Assembly: GCA_032622095.1 (NCBI GenBank)
Contig: CP136066.1
Coordinates: forward strand, 95,377,319-95,441,318
Reading direction: 5' to 3'
Length of the DNA: 64,000 nucleotides
Source of the DNA: Siphonodentalium dalli
Taxonomy: Eukaryota; Mollusca; Scaphopoda; Gadilida; Siphonodentaliidae
The position numbers and the translations under genes were made by a program. Position 1 is the first letter of the stretch; every line of letters begins with the position of its first letter. Shown one piece after another: positions 47,560 through 59,899 of this stretch. The notes below the pieces were generated by a model. It made no database searches, was not told the DNA's origin, and worked only from the letters and a program-made list of their open reading frames with translations.

Positions 47560-48290
47560 TCCAATGCCCATCGAAACTTTTGTCGCCAGATCCCTGCACC
47601 GATTTCAACCGAGTGTGGTGTGGTGAATCTTGATACCCCGGCAGATGTTATTTTAAAGGGATTTTTTCTTCAATATTTCAATTTAAAAATAATTTTGATT
47701 CTGTTTGTATTTTTTTCTTCATTTTTATATGGAGCGAGTAGTTCAATCTAAAAAAAAAAATGCATCTATAAGCCAGGATACCCCAAGTCACCACACCAAA
47801 TTTTATTGAAATCGTTCAGGGGTCCGGGAGAAATATTTCGCACATATAAACATATAATTAAACCATCCTTGTGTTGTTCATAGGGTTCCGGCATATCGCG
47901 CCGAATCACCAGAAGATTTGTAACCCAAACTCCGAATGCCGTCGCTTCAATTCGTGGTGGAAAAATGGATGTTGGCAAATTGCCGTGATTTCTCACTTTA
48001 AAAAGCCTGCCACATTGAGCGGATTGAGGCTGCTTCATATTGGGGGCACTGTACCTAGACAGACAGTAAACCACTACTTCCAGGTGAAACTGAGGACTCT
48101 AGAACGGAAAATGCTAACATTGAAATTGGGGCCTCTTTCATGATTGCTCCGGAAGCCGAACATCCATACCAAATTTCATTCAGTATGTCATCCAATAATT
48201 CATGGCTGAGATGAATGCCTGGATGGGCAACCAGACAGACATACATATGGACAAAATCAATCCAGCATACATGTATCTCCCATTTCTTGT
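47560..48290. repeat. probable internal fragment of an unidentified repeat
   Basis: Phrases such as 'caccaaattttattgaaatc', 'ggtccgggagaaatatttcg' and 'cagacagacatacatatgga' are of the kind common in high-copy invertebrate repeats (from memory, not from a search). The 102-codon minus frame at 48074-47766 has no protein motif. Confidence 0.3.
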
Positions 48291-48966
48291 GTGGTTATAT
48301 ACTTTAGTTGTCATCGCTGTCTCTGTTCTGAAAGGGTAAATAGCATGATTATCTAATAATAAATTGCCTATTAATATAATATTACGAGAAGTCAAGCCAT
48401 CAGACTAAGTTGCATGTTTAATTTTAATCGTAGCGTTATGCATGACATGTAATGGTGTATACAGATATTGAGATTTTAGTTATATTTAGATACTTTAGGG
48501 AATGGAATATGTGCCCAGAAATAAAGTTAGTGTACATAGAAACAGGTAGAGATGACAAATTATCTCAGCAAATGTTTCAAAAACTAAATTTTCTAAAATG
48601 AGGCCACATTTTCAAAATAATAGTTGCCAAGTCTTATGAAATCATTGGTTTATTTTCTGAAAAACAATACTACATGTATAAGACACAAAGTTTGCACAAT
48701 TCTTTTGAATAAACCAATGGGTGTACTAGATGACAATGTTACCATAATTTTAACTTTTTGTGATTTCTCAAGGATTCAGCTATTGTTTAGTTAAATTTAA
48801 TTTTCAGGAAAATTGTTTTCTGCTCAAAATTAAATCACATAATTTTGATTTACAAATTTGCTCCCTTCGCTTTTCCCGTGGTATCAAATCTTTCTAATTT
48901 CCACCTGTAAGAAACTGAGATTTCTGTGAGGGTGAAAAGGTCTCATTCCACACCACCTTAAAGATG

Positions 48967-49193
48967 TATAGTAATGTCCTAAATAATCGACTCCTTAACC
49001 ACAGCAGAATTATGAGTAATTTTTCAGGATTTAGTCCAAAATATGGCTTGTTGGCATTCATCGGAAATATCTCAGTGAGAGCTTTCCGATGAATGGCAAC
49101 AAGCCATATTTCCGTCTAAATCCTGAAAAATTACCCATAATTCTGATGTGGGTAAGGAGTCGATTATTTAGGATATTACTGTATTCAGCGTTT
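48967..49193. mobile_element. hairpin MITE
   Basis: 'gtcctaaataatcgactcct' and 'ggcttgttggcattcatcgg' are mirrored by 'ccgatgaatggcaacaagcc' and 'aggagtcgattatttaggat'. The arms are about 105 bp with a 20-bp loop. Confidence 0.75.
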
Positions 49194-50787
49194 CAGGTTA
49201 ATATGTACGAAACCTATTAAAATGTTTATCTAGATTCCAGTGTATAAAATACATGTTTGGAACATAGAAGTGCTACACATGACATGCTATTCTGTTCGAT
49301 ATTGAATTTTGTATGCATTTATTTAATATATTCTGTTTTAGAGCCTTTTGGTGTTTGAGGGATACCAAAAAATATATTTTGTCAAGTTTTCAATTACAAA
49401 ATGAAATTCTTTGGTATTTATCAGATCAGGTACATTCTGAATTCCACTATTATAGTGGTATTCCAACATCATAGTGTTACGTGCCCATAACATATTCATG
49501 TTTCCTTTATTTGCGACGGGAATAGAAGACGGCGAATACCAGTGCACAGCCAATTTCCACTCTTCACAATATCGCAGCGAATGAACAGTCTTCCGACAAA
49601 ATTCGTTGTGCAATCTTTTGCGCCAGCTTTGTTCAATAATATTACTAATATATGCCCTTCTAAATGACAATAACAGGATGACTCAATCGCTACTTCATAA
49701 CAATATTTAAACTAATTGACTGTAATTGAGTTGCTTATCGTCTGCCATCATTATTAACCATTCTCCTGAACAAAATACCCGGAATATGTATGATACCGAA
49801 TTAGTGCGATACTGAATAATTTGTGTGAAATATGATTTTGGATTATCCCTCTTTATCAAGTTCACAAAATGGTAATGGTCATATAACACAATAATAGTGG
49901 AATACATTTTCCACAATAATAGTGGATCTCAGGATGTGCCTGACCTGTTTATAGGTCTAGTCTTTTGTCGAGATGGCCACAAATATAAACTCAGAACATA
50001 TAGATTGTTTTAAAATGATTATGTTTTAGAGACTTACTTAAAGTGATGTGAAACGTAAATTGAACCTCACAATTGAGTTCCCTGCGTCATTATGTGGGAA
50101 GAGTGAATAAAATAACTCAGATAAACGAAATCCCCCATCCTGAAGTCAGTTTGTACACATTATACGGCCATTCGGCTAACTATTTCTATTTCATCAATCG
50201 TCCCGATTAATCTCGCCATAATAACACGAAAAAACAAACCGAATCGTTGTCTTGTGCAGTCACGGAAATGCCCGAGCACTTCCGACTCGATTGGGATTGA
50301 ATCGGGTTTCGTTCTCACTTCTCAGAAATGGCTTCTAGGGAGGATGACCGTTCGCTGGAATAGCGTCACATCAGAATATTAAAGCGAAAAACTAATTGAC
50401 ATCGCAATCGGTAGTCAATTATGACAGGGAAGGACTAGAAAGAATTGTTGCGTGAAATCACAAACGGAAGAACATTGGCCGAGTTAGTGGCAAAGATTAT
50501 AATTCAACAGTGATCGAGAGGTAATAATTCCAAAATGTTACTATTTATAGAAAATTGTAAGCGCATTGACCGAATTTTTACATCAATCTGGCCGCAAGCA
50601 CAGTACCGTGCAGAAAGAGTTGTCTTAAGTTGTTTAATTACATTATACCTGTACAATAGTACAATAATTGGTATTCAATATGCCAATACTGACCATTTGT
50701 TAGCTCATTGGCCATGAAATATTTTTAAGGGCAAATTCTGTTGTCAAGCTTTAGTCAGCACTATTCATTCTGATAGATGATTACTAT
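49194..50787. other. no supported feature
   Basis: A 110-codon minus frame (49670-49338) and smaller ones show no family pattern. 'aatagtggaatacattttcc' and 'aataatagtgg' recur loosely. I see no repeat shared with the rest of the window. Confidence 0.35.
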
Positions 50788-51439
50788 AATGGAAGGCCTT
50801 TTTCACATGTATTAGCTAATTGCACTTTAGCGTAAGTGAATTACACGTAAGCGTAATGCATTACACTCAGCCTCAGGTGTAATGTACACATATAAAGCGT
50901 AATTCACTAACGCTTAACCGTATGATGTAGATAAAGAATTACTCCTATGAGTAATATAATTATGACTAGTGTGCTTAAGCGTAATTGATTTAAGTGTGCT
51001 TAAGCATAATTGATTTACGCTTAAGCGTAATTGATTTACGCTTAAGCTCACTGGTCATTCATTTTCATTGATAGATTAATTACACTTAATCGTAAATGAA
51101 TTATGCTTAAACGATTATACGAGAAGCCGTTTTCACATTTATTCTGATTCAGCTTAATCGCAAATCATTTACGCTTAAGTGTAAATCATTTGCACTTAAG
51201 AGCAAATCATTTATACTTAAATCCAAATCATATGCGCTTTAGCGGAAATAGTATGGGAGGCCCTTTTCACATTTATTATTTATTTGCGCTTAACCACAAA
51301 TATTTGTGCTTAAGCGTAAATCATTTGCGCTTAAGCGCAAATATGTGTCTATCAATTTATTTGCGCTTAAGCGCAAATACCTAACACTCCCTTACATCCC
51401 TCTGATGTGAATGATTGAGTCCATCTCATATTATATTAT

Positions 51440-51880
51440 CATGGGCCCATATATATAGTAGTAGCCCCGTACAGACTGGAAAGTTGAAAAAAGAAATCCA
51501 TATGCATATCAGCATCTGTGTCCCTGGTGTCCCTGGTGTCCCAAGAATTGGTGCCTCACTCCCAGAGCTCATGTATAATTTATTATCTCCTGCACAGATA
51601 TATACCATTTCCATGGCCATAAATAGGGAATTAGGGGTTACTGGGGTTTGCTTCCCTCATATGGTGTGCTCATTGACTTGAAGTAGGGGGAAAACCCCTA
51701 TTTTCATAATATCAGCATCCCTGTCCCCAAGAATTTGTGTCTCCATCCCAGAGATATAGTATATTTTATAAAAGAGACATATCCTACACAGATCTATATC
51801 ATTTCCATTCCATGGTCATAAAACAGATCTTGGGGTTTCTGGGGGATTGTTTCCTTCATATGGTGGGGCTAAATCAACTT
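51440..51880 (+). repeat. direct duplication inside the palindrome block
   Basis: 51485-51680 ('atcagcatctgtgtccctgg', 'cccagagctcatgtataatt', 'accatttccatggccataaa', 'cttccctcatatggtg') is repeated with changes at 51705-51880. CTGGTGTCC is also tripled locally. Confidence 0.6.
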
Positions 51881-52819
51881 TAGTGATGTGTTTAGGCCTG
51901 TGCCATGTCAAATTAATTCAGGGGGATCAATGCATATTGATTTTTATTTGCGCTTAAGTGCAAATATGATCTATTTGCTTAAGCGCAAATGATAGAAGTT
52001 ATTTGCGTTTTTAAGCGTAAATAAATAATAAATGTGAAAAGGGCCTCCCATAAAATAGATCACATTTATGGCAATTTTATGCTAAAACGCAAATATATTA
52101 TTAGACACATATTTTTTGCGCTTGAGCGCAATTGATTTACACTAATAAATAATATATTTGAAAAGGCTGTCTCCCATGCGATTCCCTCTAAACTCAAATT
52201 TACTCTGGCAATAAGACATCAATCAAACATCGGTTTAGACTTCCCCATATACTATGCGATGGACTCAATTATTCAGACAGAGGAAATCAGTTGGAGTTCA
52301 AATAGGTATTTGCTTAAGCATTATTCATTTTAATTATGCTTAAGTGTAAATGAGTTCCGCGCTTAAGCGTAAATGAAGTACGCTTAAACGTAATTCATAT
52401 ACACTCTCATTGAACTCCCCTCACGCTGAAATGGATGCAACCGCATTACTAATGCCAGTAACCTACATCAGGTTATACCAATATACATGAGGTATATGGG
52501 GAGCCAAATTAACATTTAATAAATAATAGAGCTTAAGCGATATACTTGAGTTTAAGCGATATAATAAGGGAAGATATAATTGCGATTAAGTTCAATAAGG
52601 AAATATCTAATTGCGCTTAGCAAAATAAGGAATATCTTATTGCACTTAAATACAAAAAGGAATATCATATTGCACTTAAGCGCAATAAGGAATCTCTAAG
52701 CGCAATAAGGAATATTCTTATTGCGCTTAGGCGCGATAAGAAATATTCTTATGCACTTTAGTGTAATTAGAGATTCCTTGATTGGGGGGGGGGGCTTTAG
52801 CTCAATTGTTTATTAAATG

Positions 52820-54856
52820 TTAACCCTTTGAACACTGGCGCCCCACAGTGATCGACACCCTGACCCGGGGCTCCCAGTGGTATGTCCGCTTAAATTAGAC
52901 AGTGTCTAGTAGCATGGTGTTGATTATGTTCAAATTGCGACACCGGTCTGAAACTTTACAGGTTTGTCCCCAATGGATCAGCGATCATTATAAGATCGCG
53001 AGACTTTGCCTCGCGGCAACTCCTTGGTAACGGTTGCTAGGCAACTACCCGGAATTGACTGGAAAATGTAAATATAGCTTATAGCGTCGTAATTCAAACT
53101 CAGTGATTGCGTTTTTTGATGCAGGTACTACCATAACGTGAAATTTGAGATATACCCGACCATAATAGTGAACCAAATATCCCATTTAAGGGTAGCAACG
53201 GTTGCTAAGCAAATACCACAACTGATCGAATGACATAATTGCACTAACCATTAAGTGGTATGTTTTGTCTTAATTTAGACAGTGTCTAGTCGCATGGTGT
53301 TGGTTATGTTGAAAGGGGACACCTACCTGAAACTGTGCAGGCATGATATATGCATGCACGGACCACTGATCATTGTAAGACCGGGAGACTTTGCCACACG
53401 ATCTCGCCTTAGAAACGGTTACTAGGCAACTACCCGAAATTTGCAGGATAAACGAATTCTAGATTATAACGTTGTAATTATACATCAGCGAATTGCGTTT
53501 CGATGCAACCAATATCCTAATGTGAAATTAAGATATACCTGACCATGCGCGAGTAAGTCAACTTGATATGCGATAGACTTTTTGCTGCATGTGGAACAAC
53601 AGAGACTGATATTACAGAGACCAGAAACAACGTAATTTCCCGTAACATTTCGTGGCCCCATTGTTCAAGTAAGCTGTCTAGATTGTGTCTACTGTACTAA
53701 CATGTGAAACATGCAACAAAATGTCATATATAGCGCCACATTTCACTTAAAGGTACTCAACCCGATAAAACTCCTCTCAATTACTATTTCAATGGCTTCG
53801 GGGGTCAAACATATTTGATTCGAGTCGAGGAAGTCACCCATCAAAGCTCAGATTTGTTAGATATCGATTTTAGAAATCTATTATTTTTCATTATCGGGAA
53901 TACTATCTGGCCCAGAACTCAGTCAAAATTGCGTTAAAATTACCACTTGATTTTAGAGTTATCCATCCTTGTCTGTTTGAATAGATTTTGAGTACACATC
54001 CAGAGCAGATTACGGCAGTTATTAGTACTTATCTCGAGAATAATAACAAATTTCAAAAATCAATATCTAATAACTCTGAGCTTTGTTTGATGGGTTCCTC
54101 GACTCGAATCAAATATTTTTTTACCCCCAAAGCCAAAGCAATAGTAATATAGGACCCTCTGATCGGATTGTTGTTGTTGGAATCTGTTGAGATGGGGACC
54201 CTCTTTACGGGTTGAGTACCTTTAAACGCATTTAAAAAAATGAATTATAGCCTGCGCCCATGCGCATATTTTCCTAGCCGTTTCTAGCGGGCAGCCAATC
54301 CACATAGACACCTTTGCCAGCGCTGACTTCAATAGGCCAATTTAAATATATATATTAGTGGGTATGTCATGTATAAGTACGTTATAAACCATTTATTTGT
54401 CATTGCGCTAGTCTGCGCATGCGCGAATAAATCAACTTCATATGCGATAGACCATTCCCCGCATGTAGCAGAACACTGGTTAATATACGCGAGGGTAATT
54501 TAAACTGAAATTGTGTGTCTAAATTATGTCTGTTCTGTACACACACGGGAACACGAAATTATATGCCGTAAATATAGCGGCACAGTTCGCTTAAAATATC
54601 GTATGTTTTTGTAGATTATATGCTATGCGCATATATTTCTACCCGATACTAGCGGTCAACCATTTCATACGCACCATGGGCGCCGCTGACATATGTGGGG
54701 GAAATTTAAATATAAATCAGTGGGTCTGACGCTCGTTATACTATATATAAATTTGCTACCGAATCATGTCGTCGCTGCACCGAAATATCGGTGTTACGGG
54801 ATATAGTCACGGTTCGTTTGCACCTAAATATCGGTGTTACGGGTTCAAAGGGTTAA
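52820..54856. mobile_element. piggyBac-like element at TTAA, copy 2, with nested MITE
   Basis: TTAACCCTTTGAACACTGGC at 52820 and GGGTTCAAAGGGTTAA at 54841-54856 form TIRs at TTAA sites. Inside, 'agacagtgtctagt' with 'gcatggtgttg' is repeated at 52900 and 53280, and a hairpin MITE (53748-54226) has inserted. No transposase is readable. The unoccupied site is preserved in inverted form at 52499-52522 (see findings). Confidence 0.75.
53748..54226. mobile_element. long-hairpin MITE, copy 3
   Basis: It runs 'taaaggtactcaacccgata' to 'gggttgagtaccttta' and has the shared interior 'tttgattcgagtcgaggaa' and 'ccacttgattttagagttat'. It carries a small extra stretch (gttgttgttgg, 54170-54180) absent from 10041-10511. 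Confidence 0.75.
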
Positions 54857-55000
54857 TTTGGCTTCCTCCCATAGAGGTGAGATAGCTGATGAACCCAATT
54901 ACACTTAAGCGAAATTCAAATGTATTACGCTTATCGTAAGTTAATTATGCTTAAGCGTAAATAATTTACACTTAAGTGTAATTAGCTACTATAAAGTGAA

Positions 55001-55859
55001 TCTGGGATAAGGGGAGTACTCTAAATTGTTCTTTCGACCAGCTGTTTCGACCAATTAAAAAGAATTCTCATTTATTTTGAAACTAATGAAAGACAACAGT
55101 ATATTTTTTTACTGGTAATATTCATTATAAACTTGTACAAATCTGAAAACAAACAAAATTTTAATATTTAATAAATTTAGAGTTCACTCTCTTACAGCAG
55201 CGACCACTATGCCAGGAAGACCAATCGATCTAGTTCAGCCCGATTGGGCTATTATAATAATTTATAGATCGATCGGTGGTTCACTCTCTGCATTTCAAAT
55301 ATTGATAATAATTTCCATTTACAGAAGTCAATAATGCCATTGCAGATAACTTCATCTTAAATTCGACCAAATATGTTGACGTTTGATAAGAAACGCAGGA
55401 ATTCCCCGATTTGTTTATTTTCAATCGATGAGAAGCATGACGACCTGGATCAGTTCGGAGGTGTGCCAATCGTATTTTGCATGCTGTGAATACCCATTCA
55501 CGCCTAAATTTGCAAACAATCCATATATAACATATACACAGTGTGTACACTTTGTTAGTTGCCAATTAATTCTCGATATTTCAATTAGAAAACAAGAGAT
55601 ATCGATGCAAAAATCAAGACGTTATCTAGTTTGTGTTTTGTTGAATCTACTTTCGGTTATCGACATGCCGGCTATTGTTTTGGCTGTTCTGTCAACCGTG
55701 CGTGCCAGCCGATCGTCGTTTTTCGGACGGTTCCGATTTCTTCCGAATATAATTCCATGACCTCCACGCGATGATTCGCGCCGAAAATGTGGTTGCATCT
55801 GAGAAGATTTCTTACTCTGACCGCAGTTTTCAACAATTTAATACGGGGCGAATACCGCA
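55001..55859. other. no supported gene
   Basis: Opposed open frames of 125 codons (55383-55760, plus) and 94 codons (55565-55281, minus) overlap; neither has a recognisable pattern. The short inverted pair 'accaatcgatctagttcag'/'tagatcgatcggtgg' lies near 55220-55275. Confidence 0.35.
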
Positions 55860-55869
55860 TCAATAATAT

Positions 55870-56500
55870 GCAACCTTGGGGTTTTATTTCTAGTTTTTTA
55901 TGACCTTTCTTATGGTATATCGGATACAGTTCTGTCTGACATGAAATATATACCCACCGGGAGTGAAGCTAATGACTTTAATAAACACAACACTTTAAAA
56001 GATAGGATCAGTTTTACAAAACTCCGTGTTAGTGATCATAAATTCGCTATTGAAAAGGGTAGACATCATCAGCCTATAATTAAGGAGGGGGAGAGACTGT
56101 GCCTTAACTGCAGGGCCGGTTCTGATATAGAAAATGAGTATCATTGCATTATGGAATGTCCACACTATTGCGATATCAGAGATGAACTTTTCCAAATTGT
56201 TGGTAGATATCACAGTAGTAATTTTACATGTATGTCAAACGATCAGAAATTTAATCTTATAATGAAAAATGATAACCCTGAAATAAGCAGCAAAATCAGC
56301 AACGTGGTCCGGCGCTTCTTTGATAAGCGCTCTGAATGAATATTATACTTGCCATCACACAATAAAATACATATAGCTAGACATGCCATGTTCACATGTA
56401 ATTGTTTATTAATTGTTTATTGTTTTATTATGAATTGTATTGTTAGCGTACTGACTATAATGGTGTTTATGCAAATAAATCGTATCGTATCGTATCGTAC
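55870..56500 (+). mobile_element. LINE fragment with 3' end and (CGTAT)n tail
   Basis: 133 codons (55941-56339) are open, ending TGA. They read in part ISFTKLRVSDHKFAIEKGRH and carry the Cys/His cluster CLNCRAGSDIENEYHCIMEC, the same type as in the LINE at 25351-24860. Upstream bases keep the frame to about 55880. After the stop come an AATAAA (56473-56478) and a tail of four CGTAT units, a typical LINE 3' terminus. The catalytic reverse transcriptase is absent (5' truncation). Confidence 0.78.
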
Positions 56501-57179
56501 TTGATTCTAAACAACAGAAAAAAAAACAGAAAACAATGTTTAATTTTTAGATAAATTTAAGATTTTTATGTTGTTGTTGTTGTTGCAACTAGAGGTCTGG
56601 AACCCTGAACACATCTTTAATAGATGTGATGGGTATTGAGGAATCTGAGGCATTGGGTCTGATAGTGCTTTGGGAATGGTGCAATCATATCATATTTATA
56701 TCTCTCGATCTGTCAATGAGATTTCTTTTCTGTATTGATGGATTTCCTCCACTCCATATATATATAGCTCGAACAAGCGCGATTTCATTGGTTAGTGATG
56801 TAACAGATCATTTCAAGGTGGAATCAAACCTCTTTAAAATGCGAATAACAGTTACAAACACTTCATTGTGGTTGGTTATATTTAAATTGCAAGCTCGGAG
56901 GTAAATGATGTGTTGACAATTTTCCCACGAACAGCGAAACACCACAAATGTTATAATACAGAATGCAGGCGACATATCCATAAACTCATTATACTCATCG
57001 CAATCTAGGAGACATCATCTTCAAATTTATATCAGTCAACAATATTTATTATTGATTATTCTTTTGCATCTTGTTGTTTTTGTAACTAGTACTAAATAAA
57101 ACGATTCTCAGAAACATTTAATACATCAGGCATGCACTCCATGTTTAGAAACAATTTATTTCGTCATTTTGGGAAAGCC
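56501..57179. other. no supported feature
   Basis: (GTT)n run at 56570-56585. A 92-codon frame at 56626-56904 is not recognisable. Confidence 0.35.
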
Positions 57180-57188
57180 GTGTCGTCC

Positions 57189-58846
57189 TAGACCATGCCA
57201 TGAATCTCTGCTATGGCTAACGCCCGTAGAGATCATATTCCACCAGTACAAAACCTGGGAACTTTTTGAAGTTTTGACAGGGAACCTTATAAAGTCGAAA
57301 AAATAACATGGGGAATATTTTCTTTGTGATTATCTGTTCCTTAATAATGTACTTCACTATATGAGGAGATCCCAACTCAAAATTGCATGTATTTCCAGTG
57401 TTTCTGTGACTTTTGTGCGCCGATATCTCAATAAACTTTCAACTAATTACCCAGGAAAAAATCCATAATTGTAAGAAACGCAAAGCAAAATCGATCACAA
57501 AGTCACCTAAATCGGTTGGGACCTTAACCTACAGTGAAGTACATTATTAAGAAAGAGATAATAACAAAGAAATATATTCGTTTTGTTTTCTTTTCCATTT
57601 TATAAGGTTCCCTGTCAAAACTTTAAAAAAGTTCCCAGGTTTTGTACTGGTGGAATATGATCTCTACGGCAGTGTTCGCGCTGACGGTAGCCAAATTAGC
57701 CATTGGCTAATATTTTTCGAATTTGGCTAATAAAAATTTCATTTGGCTAAACTTTTGGCTAAACTTTTTTTGACCCCAAATGGAGACTGAAAGCATGGAG
57801 TCAGAAAGCTAATTAATAAAAGCGCTCAATAGATCGACATTCAAGACGAAGTTAGGTGACGAAAGTATTTCATTATTTTCGTACTTATGAAATATCGTTC
57901 CGTAGCAGCAATTTTAGAGGTAAGCTCTAACATTTAGTGATGTGATCGATCTAGTCCGAACACAACGAAAGTGGGAATATATCGCCGACTGTCCAAAGGG
58001 AAACTAGATCGCGGACAGTACAAAGGGAAAGCCGATCGACAACGTACTCTATCAACCAAGCGATCACAAAGTGATATGCAATCATATTTAGTGTTTTAAT
58101 CTGGAGAAAGATTACGTCACTCTGCACGAAACAGCAAAATGTCATTATTTTACATTTAATCCCCTAATCCCCCATTGTCTGTCTGGTCACTCACGGGGCC
58201 TCTGCACAATGCATGTTTCTGATGACATTGTATTTATGACCGTCGAGGTTTATGAGCACCAAGTGTAAGACAATAGCTTAATCAGCCAAATGTGAATCAC
58301 GACAGATATTTTGTGGCTATTGGCCGTCAATATCGATACAGTCAAAATAATATGCACGCTTTTATGACAGATTGTAATTTGATAATGGCGTAACAATATT
58401 AAGTTATTAGTTTCCAGATGTCACTTAGATATTTTCGCAAGGATAAATATTTATTGATTTAAAAAAAGATATTGATATAAAACAAAACAAAAATTAAGGA
58501 CAATCCCGGGTTACCCCCCCCCCCCCCAATCCCCCAATCACTCTTTCACATAAAGATTAAATAATTTTTTAATAAATGATGTATATAAAAATACTTCTAG
58601 TTCATCAAAGTTATTTAAATTATTGTGTATTTTACCTGTGTCTGTTAGATTTTACGTTTTAGTCATTAATTGTGAACCGACCAGAAAACGATGATCTAAT
58701 TTGGCCAAAATACATTTGGCTAAAGTTTTTTTCATTTGGCTAATAAAATTTTCATTTGGCTAAACTTTTGGCTAAAGTTTTTTTCTGTCCAGCGCGAACA
58801 CTGCTCTACGGGCGTTAGCCATAGTAGAGATTCATGGCATGATCTA
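57189..58846. mobile_element. 9-bp-TSD foldback element, copy 3, split by hAT-like insertion
   Basis: The ends TAGACCATGCCATGAATCTC and CATGGCATGATCTA are flanked by direct repeats GTGTCGTCC (57180-57188 and 58847-58855). Without the insertion 57670-58803 the element is about 520 bp, close to the 482-bp copy at 10890-11371. 'taacgcccgtagagatcat' is mirrored at the right end. Confidence 0.82.
57670..58803. mobile_element. hAT-like non-autonomous element, copy 1 (8-bp TSD CTCTACGG)
   Basis: TIRs are CAGTGTTCGCGCTG and CAGCGCGAACACTG. The direct repeat CTCTACGG lies at 57662-57669 and 58804-58811. Subterminal TTTGGCTAA units repeat in both arms. The 1134-bp interior has no transposase. The second copy is at 62372-63311. 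Confidence 0.85.
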
Positions 58847-59302
58847 GTGTCGTCCTAGAAAAGAAATCCCAATGACAGATCGAGATATGTAAATCTGATA
58901 TAATTTTTGTCGGCTTATCAAAGAGACTGGTAATAGTGCTGTGTGAGGATAATCAGATATATTTACACACTAAGTGTTGTCATCACTAAATCCAGCATTC
59001 TGATTGGTCGGCGCCCACGTGGCTAGTTGCGGTTATTTCTCGGTGAATGCGCAACGCCTTATAACACCAAGCTCATAACACCATCGATACGTCATTGGGT
59101 TTGGAAAGACGAACGCGTAATGTTTTGGGAGCATTTGGACTCGCGCAGGATTGACTTAATACATCATCGGGTTTCAATACGAAGAGAAATTGTTCCTATT
59201 AACTTTTGCCAAGGGTGCTATTGGGTATTTTGGGCTGATCTTGTCACGATACACTTTTCGATTTAAATACATTTACAAAAGTGGCTTTTTCGCTAAATGT
59301 AT

Positions 59303-59473
59303 ATAAATATAAGGATTAACTGTCATGTGGACTATTTTTATGGAGATGTAACCGTGAGGTAAGTGGTCATAACTTGCATGTAAAACCCTTCGGGTTTTAC
59401 ACAAGTTATGTCCACTTACCTCACGGTTACATCTCCATAAAAACAGTCCACATGACAGTTAATCCTTATATAA
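59303..59473. mobile_element. hairpin MITE
   Basis: 'aggattaactgtcatgtgga' and 'tggagatgtaaccgtgaggt' are mirrored by 'acctcacggttacatctcca' and 'tccacatgacagttaatcct' around AACCCTTCGGGTT. The arms are about 80 bp with very few mismatches. Confidence 0.78.
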
Positions 59474-59899
59474 AGCTGCAACTTTTTGACTCACTGTATG
59501 ACTCACATTATCGTGAGCGCGTGCTATGCCCTCTGCTATATAGCACCAACCATGCCCGTTCCTATACCTCCTCTACCATGATGGGGATGATGCTACAATA
59601 TAATGGCCAGATATCGTCAGTAAAGATGATATACAACAGGAAACAGAAAGCAAATAATGAAGTGCATTGTTTGTCAAATTTCATATAGTAAGTAGTCAAG
59701 TGCATTTATGGTTTTGCTCAGAACTTTATTTTTTTCAGGAATAAGTAAATAAACCTCACAAAAGCAACATACTAAAAATCAACAAATATAAGAATGAAAG
59801 TGTCAATGACACTGTAGCTCAACTTGGAAAGGGAATACCTTCATGTGTTACAGTCAATGGAGTGATTAGGAATGTGGAAAGTTGAAACGTCTAGTTATG
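59474..59899. other. no supported feature
   Basis: A 104-codon frame starts inside the hairpin and ends at 59688, with no family pattern. An AT-rich remainder follows. Confidence 0.3.

Larger units (their letters stand above)
50788..55000. repeat. CTTAAG-centred palindrome block
   Basis: Short palindromes such as TTTACGCTTAAGCGTAAAT and TTTGCGCTTAAGCGCAAAT recur through 50810-51385, 51945-52140, 52290-52400, 52525-52760 and 54895-54985; I count about twenty CTTAAG cores. A longer module 'cccttttcacatttattatt' plus 'tatttgcgctta' occurs near 51262 and inverted near 52035. The blocks are separated by a direct duplication (51440-51880) and a piggyBac-like insertion (52820-54856). It could be a nested foldback element built of short palindromes; no gene is seen. 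Confidence 0.7.

Noticed and set aside
47766..48074. Open frame of 102 codons, minus strand
   Set aside because: No protein pattern, and it sits in sequence that looks like repeat DNA.
49338..49670. 110-codon minus-strand frame as a gene
   Set aside because: No recognised motif, no splice or start context, and average AT-rich composition.
50810..52800. CRISPR array
   Set aside because: The palindromic units are irregular in spacing and sequence, there are no unique spacers of constant length and no cas-like genes, and the context is animal DNA.
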